From Dactylorhiza incarnata (taxonomy: Eukaryota > Streptophyta > Magnoliopsida > Asparagales > Orchidaceae), in the NCBI GenBank assembly GCA_033032865.1, contig JAWHQI010000719.1, forward strand, positions 186,001 through 250,000: 64,000 nucleotides of DNA, read 5' to 3'. A program made the position numbers and the translations under genes. The notes below the pieces were generated by a model. The model was not told where the DNA came from. It searched no databases and was given only the letters and a program-made list of their open reading frames with translations. Below are positions 55,179 to 64,000 of this stretch, piece by piece; within the stretch, counting starts at the first letter, position 1, and the number at the start of each line of letters is the position of its first letter.

Positions 55179-58100
55179 CTAATAGGCATTGTTTCCCCTC
55201 CCACGGAATCCACCTGTCCTGCCTCCTCTTCCTCGCACGTAGCCCCTGCCCCCGCCGCCCCTGCCCCGCTCATATCCAGCGCCTGCAAGATGATCAATAA
55301 CTAATAAGGAAAGTTTGCAGCAACTTAATTGAGAGCACAGTTGTATTAAATCCATACGCTCACACACACATCTATGTATATATATATATAACAGTTGAGC
55401 ACGTAGTTTTCCAGTGACACGGCGAGACAGTACATTCTCCGTTTGTCGTTCTCGCAAAATTTTGTTCCGCCGAATACAAAACTCAACATAAATTGTAGGG
55501 ATGATGCCACTTTTCAAAATTAAATGACATACAAATTAAATTCACTCATGAAAAATTAGAAAACTAACAACAAAGAAGGATAAATTTGGAAAGATGATTA
55601 ATTCACCAAACGGACTTTTTCACTTATATATAGCAAGAAGTTGTGCGCGGGGTTCCCCGTGCACCACACGACTGTACATCCTCCGTTCGTTGTCCACATA
55701 AAAATTTTTGCCACACAAAATACGAGCATAAGAGAAATTGAAAAGAGCATATGGCTATTATTTTATCATTCTCCAATTGTTTGTAGATGAGTTCTTGAAA
55801 AGAATGTTTCTAGGATTTATGGATAGAGGAAGTCATTTGACATGAAGGATTGCGACCAGTGAAAGAAATTTAGGATAAGGAGAAAAAGGGTAGACGACAG
55901 TTGCCTGTATCACATAATAATCGCTTAGAAAAAGTTGTCAAGAGGTTCGAAACAGAAAAAATAAATTTGTTTCCCAACCTGACTGCATCTAGTTACTTAG
56001 GCTCCGTTTGGCGCGGCGGTGGCGGTCACGAACGCGGTGGTTATGAACCATCCTTCGTGAACGCCCGACCTCATCTAAGGAACATCATCCACTTTTATGT
56101 TCAAAACTAAATTTTTTACGACGGTCATAACCGTTGTCATGCCAAACATACATTCTATGGCGGTGGCATTTTTGTCCAAACTCACCGGAGCCAAAAAAAC
56201 CGCGCCAAACGGAATCTTAAGCTCAACTTGAAGCTGTGCTCTTCTATAGATCAAGAGAAGGAAGATAGGTGTTATGCAAAATCGGTCGTCGAGTGCAGAT
56301 AAAATTCTCTTGTTCAAAATAAATTTTCTAACGGCAAAAGAGCGGTTACAAAAAAATAACAACGCACAAAAAATAAAGATCAAGCACCGCAAGCAAGAAC
56401 ACAGAAATTTAAGTGGTTCCCCGAAAAATTGAAAATGGGTACGTCCACTGTGCAAGCAGAGATCAATTATTTAATAGTTTCTCAAACATACAATACGACT
56501 AATATGCAAGGGGAAAATTAAATCGAGATATAAGAAATGAAAATCTCGAACCCTCCAAGATCCGGTCGTATACGTAGCGACGAGAAAAGACAGAGATGGA
56601 GGCGAAAGAACGAAGCCGTCGCAGGAAGAACTCCGAAGATATGGAGTGGAGGCGGCGGCCGAATGGAAGTGGGCGGCCGACCACCAAGAAGAGGCTGACT
56701 ACGGCGATGGCCAAGAGTTTGCCGAATAAATCTGCACACGGCGGCGCTCTGCTGCTCAGCACCTCCCAGATTGTAGATCTCAATAATTGCTTGTCTTATC
56801 TCCGGATGGGGGGGCTGCCTCCTATTTATATGAGAGAAAACGAAATCTCTCAATTATGAGAGAATATCACAAGCCAAATTTGGCTCAGCCCAAAATAGCA
56901 AGAGGATTATTCTTCTCATGATATATTTCCATAAGATGAATACGCCTGAATATGGAAACCAATAGGCACGTGAGGTGTCGCGATCTCAATAATCCGGGCA
57001 CACGGATTCGTGAGGTGTCACAAATCCAACAATCTCCACCTTGACGCCTCACGCGATAAACTCCACCTTGACTGAGATAACTCCAAGATGCCTCCCAACG
57101 GTCACCAAGATCCAAAAACCGAAGGAACTGCCTGAATGACTTCGACTGATAACAGATCAAAAAATAAGAAACTCCTTCAATCCTGAGAAGCACACAAACT
57201 GGACTGACGTGGCTGTCTCAGAAACGCTCCACCTTGAAGCTAAAATTTTAACTGCTCCACCTCCAGCGGTGGTCTCCCATAGCAAAATAACTGAACCTGT
57301 CAAGACTCCTGACATTTGATGTGCGCGCGGGAGAGAAATTGATAAATGCAGACACACCAAGAGAAGAATGCAAAATAACTGACCTCAGCATGGAAAAATG
57401 AACCCCTATGAGAACTAACCAGAAAGAGATTGATTAGACACACACAAAGCCCGTGAATGACGAAGGAGTGACAATGAAAGGGCTAAGGTAATAGGGGACA
57501 AAAAATGCATACAATAATGGAATCTTTGACCAGGGAAAAATAACTCGAAATATGAGTTATATAAACAAAAGCTTAAGAAATAGCATGACTAGGAAATGGG
57601 AAAGATGATGGTAAGCAAACGAAGGGAAGAAAAAGATGAAAAATGCAGGAAGAGAAATACAGAAAAAACAAATGAAGGGATATGTGAGAAAAACACTAAA
57701 GGATGTCCTCATCCTCAAGGCATAGGGATGCGACAGACGTTTCCTTTTCATCACCAGGGATCTTCCCCTTCTCTTTGTTCTGAAGCTTCCAGCAGTCCTT
57801 TATTCCGTGACCCTTCTTTTTGCAGTAATTGCAGTGGCTATCTGAACCTTTCTTGGACTTGCCTCCTTTGCTTGAACCAGATTGACCCCGAGAGAATAAA
57901 GCTGAACTTTCAGCAACACCTGAGCCGGACGACTTCCTTCGAATGTCATCTGAGAGTAAGGCTGTCGTGACCTCCTCCAAGTCCAAAATATCCTTACTGT
58001 AGGTGAGGGTAGTAACCATGCCCTCATAGGACTTTGGGAGAGAATTCAGAAGAATAACTGCTTTGTCCTCTTCATCCACCTGAATATCCATGCTGAGACA

Positions 58101-61100
58101 CTCAGATAACAGTTTATTGAAACTGTTCAGGTGGTCATGTAGAGAGGAACCCTCCTTCATGCTAAACTTGTATAACTGCTGCTTGAGGTAGATGCGGTTG
58201 GGGAGAGACTTCGTCATATAGGTACTCTCCAATTTTGCCCAAAGACCAGAGGCCGTCGTCTCTGAAAGAACTCCATACAGCACATCATCTTGTAGGCAAA
58301 GTTGTATGGTGGACATAGCTTTGAGATCCAAATCCTCCCACATGCGATCGGTAACCTCAGCATCCTTATTGGCTTTCCCCAATAGGACACGGTGTAAACC
58401 TTCCTTAATCAATAGTGCTTTGACCTTCACCTGCCACAGGCCAAAATTGTGCTTTCCGTCAAACTTCGTAACTTCAAACTTCGCACCGGGGTTGGAAGTC
58501 GCCATAGAGAACAAACTGTAGAAATTTGCACGGGGAGCGAAGCGACCGAATAAATTCACGAATCAAGATCGGGAAGATAGGGAGCGGACCGATGTCGTCA
58601 CCTACCGTTGACCCAACTCGAAACGGAACGTCCAAACGGTCGCCGATCGAACCTGGCTCTGATACCACTTGTTATGCAAAATCGGTCGTCGAGTGCAGAT
58701 AAAATTCTCTTGTTCAAAATAAATTTTCTAACGGCAAAAGAGCGGTTACAAAAAAATAACAACGCACAAAAAATAAAGATCAAGCACCACAAGCAAGAAC
58801 ACAGAAATTTAAGTGGTTCCCCGAAAAATTGAAAATGGATACGTCCACTGTGCAAGCAGAGATCAATTATTTAATAGTTTCTCAAACATACAATACGACT
58901 AATATACAAGGGGAAAATTAAATCGAGATATAAGAAATGAAAATCTCGAACCCTCCAAGATCCGGTCGTATACGTAGCGACGAGAAAAGACAGAGATGGA
59001 GGCGAAAGAACGAAGCCGTCGCAGGAAGAACTCCGAAGATATGGAGTGGAGGCGGCGGCCGAATGGAAGTGGGCGGCCGACCACCAAGAAGAGGCTGACT
59101 ACGGCGATGGCCAAGAGTTTGCCGAATAAATCTGCACACGGCGGCGCTCTGCTGCTCAGCACCTCCCAGATGGTAGATCTCAATAATTGCTTGTCTTATC
59201 TCCGGATGGGGGGGCTGCCTCCTATTTATATGAGAGAAAACGAAATCTCTCAATTATGAGAGAATATCACAAGCCAAATTTGGCTCAGCCCAAAATAGCA
59301 AGAGGATTATTCTTCTCATGATATATTTCCATAAGATGAATACGCCTGAATATGGAAACCAATAGGCACGCGGATTGATGAGGTGTCGCGATCTCAATAA
59401 TCCGGGCACACGGATTCGTGAGGTGTCACAAATCCAACAGATAGGAAGGGAGCTCTCCAGGATTTAGATGTTGGAAGGCTGATGTAAGCCCTAGTTAGTA
59501 GTAGATCAAACATAGTTCATGTTATTGGTACAATCAATCACTACTTGTCAAATCCAGAACAAGAACCCCTGGAGGCAGTGAAATGCCGTATGGGCCTATA
59601 AGGTATTTCCGTCACCCAGTGATATATCTAGTTCAAAGCTCACATTTGGTAGTAACACATTTTCTTCGGTGGGCTATACATAATAAAATATGGTTGCTGG
59701 ATCTCACAATTAGATGGTGACTTCTTCAGGGAGAGTTTTGGCATGGCAGTCGAGGTTGCAGAAGTGCGTGTTGCTCTTTCCACCACAAAGACATAGTTAA
59801 CTAAAACAATAGAAGGCGCGCAAAGAACTAGTTGATCCGACAACATACGTTTTCCACTAATTATTCCATTATGGTGGGTTACGATATGCACTTACAGAAA
59901 TTTCATAGTTATGAAGTTTAGATCGGAAGGCAAACTCGAAACTTTGTTAGACATCTGAGAAGTATGAAATCAAACCTAAGCATAGAAATCATCACCACCA
60001 CCTACTGATCTTGGTTATGTCAACTCACGATTATTGACTTGTATTTTCACCCATAAAACTGGATATACAACATACATCGTAGAAATAGAAGCCGTAAAAG
60101 AAAAAGAGTCCAAGGGATAAATCTAGGGCGAAGAAGCTCATTCCACTCCTCTCAATACTTCTTGCAATCCTTGTTCATTCCCACACGTCTCTTCAATTGA
60201 ATAGCAGTTCTATTGGCAGTGAAGATCTAAATCTATAATGAAAGATATAAAGTTCTTTTGGTTGCGGAAAATGTATATCTCTACTACATATGTAGTGAGG
60301 TAGGTCTCATGTAGAGTGAGATTTAAGAAGAATTTGGGTTCGCATACAAATACACATCAATTATAATTTCTTCTTCTAATTGTTGTTGTAATCTCAATTT
60401 TGGGCAACCTTAAGAACTCTCATTACTGATTCTAGTGGATCATTTGCTGTGGCAGATCAATTTTTTCATGTTCAGGGTTTTCACCACATTGATGTTTGTA
60501 AATTGGTTTATTTTATTATGTGGTTGTCTTTATTGCTACTTTTCTCGCAAGTTCAATCGAGTAGGGGCAAAAGGATTGTGCATTATTAGCATATTCCCCC
60601 ATCAAATTAGCACAAAGCCACCCACGCATGAAATATTGAATACAATCATTTTGACATCAAACAATGCAAGAGAGAACCTTAGATCAAGGGTAGTTGCATG
60701 GATTTACATATTAATTTACATAATTTATGAGATGGCGCATTTTGGCTCAATGGAGATAATGGAGCAATGATGAGAAACCCCATTCAAACCCCGTTAGTCC
60801 ATACGTCAAGGTATACCTGACTAGTAACTTCAATATAAATTTTCTACTAAAAGAGTTTTATCATTTTTGTTGTTGAGCTGAGGGATTTGGCAAACCTAGA
60901 CTACCAAAGCTTAGCATGGTGGCATGCTGATATGAAGAAAATAGGTCACCGCAGAGTAACACAAGGATAGTTAAAAGCGGTTAATTCACAGTGAATTTTA
61001 TCTTAAAGATTACGTATAGAGAAATTACAAACCTGAGGCAATGTCAATGCCATCTTGTGCAGGAATACACCAAGTGGACATGAATTAATTTTGGGAATAT

Positions 61101-63150
61101 ATCATAAAGATGTGCAAACTTTGATGAAATACACCTTTGCGCTTTACTCTTAAATTTTCAATGAATTCTACTTACTCCTAATCACAAATATCGATCAAGT
61201 CAAAATAATGCCGATGAGCATCGAACAAAAAAACAAGGTATGAAGAATAATGCCCAATTTTTTTACCAAGAAGAGCCTTCTTACTTCAAAAGTAGAGACA
61301 GGATCAAGCAATGCAAGACGAGAGTGGTTTACTTGGAGAATACATGTAAAACAAGAGTTGATATGCAATTGGGTGCAAGCAGGATTTGAAATAACAATTA
61401 AAATTAGTGAATGGGTGAACTTGTGTGACCTGGGTTTTGGAATAACAATTTAAAAAGTGGGGGTGAACAATAGGTGGGTTAGCATGGAAGTGGTTATGAT
61501 AGGGATTGTGACACATAGGCCTACACGATGATCGGAGCCGTCCATTTTATGTCGGATCAACGATCCGAGATTTTTTTTTGGATTTTTATTTCATGCATTT
61601 TGAGGACCATCATGATCGGAGAATCATGACTGTTCATAATGACCCCTTAGTCTACAAATCGGGATAGAGGGTTCAATTTGAAGGCATTGAAAGATTGAGT
61701 GAAGAAGAGGTTCCTCTTTCCGATCACCCGGTGCCGAAGCCGGAATCGAAGTGCTAAAGCTTGAAAGTTATCTCCTCCCCATCCCCTCCACCTCTCCTAG
61801 CCAGACACCCCTCTTCCACTTTCCTTGGCCGGCCCCCTTCCTCCCCACCTCCACTAGACGACCACCACCACTACCTCAAACTTCCCTCCAAAATAACTCA
61901 ACCACCTCCCCCATCCAAAATCATGAACCCCGTTCGCCAAAACAAGCTCTCCCCAACCACTAGTCGGGCCCCATCATTCCATCCCCTCAACCACTAGCCG
62001 TCCTTCCCAGTTCCCCCAAATCCCCCCTCATCCCCTCCTTACACTCCCTCTCAACCGGACACCTATACTACCAAATAATTCCCTTCATTTTCAGTCTTTC
62101 AACGATCGCCGGAAACCACCTTGGGCCACCACCTCCTCCTCAAAAGTCCACTACCACTCAAATTCCCTTTACTTTTGATTCTCCGGCGATCGCCGGAAAC
62201 CACCTCCGGTCACCACTACCACCTTCGTAGATCCCTCCGACCACCCTTGGCCGGCCATCACCCTCCCACCACCATCCCCACACCCTAGCCAACTCCCCAC
62301 TACCCCCATTAATCCACTACAACCACCCTCCCAAAAATAGTCCCCTACTCCTACATTTACTCCCACTCTCCCATTTCTCGACTACCTCCACCTCCTCCCC
62401 AACAATTTCTCACGCCCACCCCCCACTTCTCATCGAAACCGAGTCCCCCACTCATTCTCCCCAGCAGCCAGCAGCCCTTCGTAAGCTCCAAGCCCCCTGG
62501 CCAGTGCCCAGAATCAGTCCAGGACTCTTCTATTCTGTTGGAAGTGCTAAAATCAACTCCCAGCCAGCGTTTCATCTGCACCTCAGCCCTCCCCAGCTTC
62601 CTGAACTCCAGTCGACTCCTGGAACTGCACATCCAGCCACCTCCCTGTCGTCTCCTAGCCCCCACTCTCAGTTATCATCCTCCCAGTCCCCACTCTCAGT
62701 TATCATCCTCCCAGTCCCCGCTGGAACTTCAAACAGCCAGCCTGCACTCAAAAATTCCTCAAATTCCCTGCTGCCAGTCACTGTCCAGCACCCATTCTGG
62801 GTTTCCCACACTGCAGGCAATCACCTTACCCTGAGTCATGCTACCTCATTTATTGTACCTAACAAGTAATATATGTATACTGATACTACGACATCCTATG
62901 AATTTCCACGTGGAAATTCTAATATGTTTTCACTAAAAAGAACAAATGATTTAAACCATCTTTTGTACAAAGAAAAACCAAAGTTGAAACCAAAGAAAAT
63001 GCATAGGGCTACGACTCTCGTATAGATACAACTTGACGTAGTTCGAAATGCAAGATACAATAGTTTAAGAATTGAGCTTACCACGATAATCCAAGTCTCC
63101 TCTTCCACGCCCACCACCACGACCCCATTGATCATTCCAGCCACCATTTT
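55179..63150 (-). CDS. RGG-rich RNA-binding-type protein, last two exons found
   Basis: Exon n-1 (63082-63150) encodes NGGWNDQWGRGGGRGRGDLD. A GTAAGC donor and a TTGCAG acceptor bound a 7.8-kb intron (55283-63081). The last exon (55179-55282) encodes AGYERGRGGGGRGYVRGRG and ends FRGRGNNAY, stop TAG. Exon phases fit (1/1). RGG/RG boxes of this kind bind RNA and are targets of arginine methylation. Plant Alba-family proteins and several other RNA-binding proteins end this way, and I cannot choose between them because upstream exons are outside the window or not recognised. A possible first exon (63723-63773, MAQSSTDYDEIHF) after a GA-rich leader lies on the same strand, but I could not splice it in. 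The intron carries a MITE and a TR-GAG retrotransposon. Confidence 0.6.
55283..55999. other. RGG-gene intron, left part
   Basis: AT-rich, with a short TATATATA run near 55377-55390 and two related ~55-bp blocks (CAGTACATTCTCCGTTTGTCGTT near 55430 and TGTACATCCTCCGTTCGTTGTCC near 55672), perhaps a diverged duplication. No gene seen. Confidence 0.45.
56000..56216. mobile_element. MITE (GTTTGGCGCGGC family), best-preserved copy
   Basis: It starts GGCTCCGTTTGGCGCGGC and ends CGCGCCAAACGGAATC, flanked by TTA at 55997-55999 and 56217-56219. I use it as the reference for the family: GGTGGCGGTCACGAACG, CGTGAACGCCCGACCTCA, TGTCATGCCAAACATACA. The end resembles that of the Harbinger at 42426. Confidence 0.85.
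56270..59439 (-). mobile_element. TR-GAG: gag-only Copia retrotransposon, young
   Basis: LTRs at 56270-57031 (762 bp) and 58670-59439 (770 bp) start TGTTATGC and end CCAACA. They differ by four substitutions and one 8-bp indel over their length. GATAGG occurs on both outer sides (56264-56269, 59440-59445). On the minus strand a perfect primer-binding site TGGTATCAGAGCCAGG abuts the right LTR and a purine tract AAGGTGGAGAT abuts the left one. The 1.6-kb interior encodes only Gag. Such terminal-repeat gag elements are non-autonomous. It lies in the intron of the RGG gene, in the same orientation. Confidence 0.92.
57696..58505 (-). CDS. Gag protein of the TR-GAG element
   Basis: Intact 269-aa frame starting MATSNPGAKFEVTKFDG, the standard Copia gag start (FDGKHNFGLWQVKVKALL). 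The UBN2 core follows (STIQLCLQDDVLYGV, TASGLWAKLES, LKQQLYKFSMKEGSSLHDH, LLNSLPKSYEGMVTTL). Then come a serine/glycine/lysine linker and a complete zinc knuckle CNYCKKKGHGIKDCW. The protein stops shortly after (SVASLCLEDEDIL), before any protease. Upstream in-frame codons lack a better start. Gag forms the particle that packages retrotransposon RNA; an intact copy could serve this element or relatives. Confidence 0.9.
   Translation of the reverse strand: MATSNPGAKFEVTKFDGKHNFGLWQVKVKALLIKEGLHRVLLGKANKDAEVTDRMWEDLDLKAMSTIQLCLQDDVLYGVLSETTASGLWAKLESTYMTKSLPNRIYLKQQLYKFSMKEGSSLHDHLNSFNKLLSECLSMDIQVDEEDKAVILLNSLPKSYEGMVTTLTYSKDILDLEEVTTALLSDDIRRKSSGSGVAESSALFSRGQSGSSKGGKSKKGSDSHCNYCKKKGHGIKDCWKLQNKEKGKIPGDEKETSVASLCLEDEDIL
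59440..63081. other. RGG-gene intron, right part
   Basis: No exon could be placed. 61750-62520 is strikingly C-rich (CCTCC, CCACC), with CGATCGCCGGAAACCACCT occurring twice (about 62104 and 62187). A 32-bp direct tandem duplication with CCCACTCTCAGTTATCATCC lies at about 62659-62720. Short frames (60435-60770, 61751-61997, 62504-62869) have no recognised domain. It may hold a degenerate retroelement, but no LTR or motif proves it. Confidence 0.4.
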
Positions 63151-64000
63151 CTATCAGAAAAAGGATAGAAAATTAAGCTAAAACAGATGATCTTCAAAAG
63201 ACATGTTACTTCACCTAAATCAATTGGGTTGTTAAAGAAATTGGGCGCTTCCCTTCACATATAGTTTGCCCTTTTTGAGAGAGTGAATGTGAGACTATGC
63301 TAACATCCAGACACTGTACTGATGTGCTATCCCTCAATTTTAAGGTGAGGTCACACTTGTTTTATGAAAAGAACTAGAAGATGGGCTTCTTCATTAAAAA
63401 AAATGAAGAATGCACTGATCTAAATAAAGTATTTATACTAACCAAATCTATTATTTCTAGCAAAAATACAAAGAAAATTCATCTTTTTGCACTTCCTACA
63501 AAGTTACACATCTAGAAGAGAACAATATTTTTTATTCCAAAAAATAAGTAAATATTCACTATACAAGCTCCAAAAAAGTCCATCAATAACCTTATCCCAA
63601 CTCTTTTTTGGATTCAGCTCTATGAATTCTCATTTTCCATTTGTTATTGGTGAGCCTCCCTGAAGTGTTAAACCCACCTAATATACATAAATTATGTTGA
63701 ACAACATTAACTTAGGTCTATGTTAGAAGCCTTCAAAATGGATCTCGTCATAGTCGGTGGAGGATTGCGCCATAGTTGAATGCACGCTCCTTCCTGCATT
63801 GGTGATCTCGCTGGCGGCTTATAATGAAAACCTAGATAGAGAGGCATGAGAGAGAGAGAGAGAGATTGGAGGAGAGAATAGGGACGAGTTGCACACATTA
63901 ATTATTGAAATAAATGTGAATATATGAGAATAAAAATAAGAAAGGAATAATCTTAAATTTCCATATCTAGCTCCCTCGTTACTCTTACTGTTAAATTTGT
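63151..64000. other. Upstream part of the RGG gene or intergenic
   Basis: AT-rich. On the minus strand a (CT)n leader at about 63847-63865 precedes ATG at 63771-63773 and a 16-codon frame (MAQSSTDYDEIHF...) to TAA at 63723-63725. It could be the first coding exon of the RGG gene if a splice site lies within it, but no GT donor is visible before the stop. Unresolved. Confidence 0.3.

Noticed and set aside
1..64000. tRNA, rRNA or organelle inserts
   Set aside because: I scanned for the usual conserved tRNA arms and rRNA words and saw none apart from the SINE's tRNA-like boxes and the retroelement primer sites. A tRNAscan or Infernal run could not be done here.

Overview
The window is plant nuclear DNA, most likely from a eudicot. 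Genes are split by introns with GT/AG borders. There is a plant prolyl 4-hydroxylase with a C-terminal ShKT domain, an Au-like SINE, several Copia retrotransposons primed by initiator-Met tRNA (TGGTATCA...), and CACTA, MULE and PIF/Harbinger DNA transposons. I cannot name the species from the sequence.

Layout. 1-2.2 kb: the 3' LTR of a retroelement and a SINE lie in an intron of a minus-strand RsmD-type plastid methyltransferase gene, of which exons 1-2 are visible. 2.3-5.1 kb: MITEs and two fold-back elements with very long terminal inverted repeats. 5.3-11.5 kb: a complete seven-exon prolyl 4-hydroxylase gene (minus strand, 296 aa by my splice model). Its introns hold four MITEs and a 5'-truncated RTE-type LINE with a 21-bp target duplication. 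12.5-16.3 kb: a 3.8-kb MULE with a broken FAR1/MULE transposase fused to an OTU-like cysteine protease domain.

16.5-47.3 kb: a four-level transposon nest. An old, degraded Copia (A) is split in its protease region by a small CACTA element. The CACTA holds a 16-kb non-autonomous Copia (B), with gag plus an extra ORF but no pol. Each LTR of Copia-B carries its own solo-LTR-like insertion with a perfect 5-bp duplication (GATAC and ACGAT). The right LTR of Copia-A holds a 5.2-kb inverted relative of one of these LTR elements and a 4.8-kb PIF/Harbinger transposon with a broken DDE transposase and a probably intact Myb-like gene.

48-51 kb: a MITE nested in a MITE, then a 626-aa secreted glycine-rich protein built on a 48-bp repeat. 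52.3-53.3 kb: a TIR-bounded element carrying an ACT-domain (ACR-like) gene fragment. 55.2-63.2 kb: the last two exons found of an RGG-rich, probably RNA-binding protein gene (minus strand). They are separated by a 7.8-kb intron that carries a MITE and a young gag-only LTR retrotransposon (TR-GAG; LTRs differ by 4 substitutions and one 8-bp indel).

The host genes are unrelated to each other. The main content is the order and structure of the insertions. All exon models are hand-made from splice sites, reading frame and remembered family features. No database search was run.
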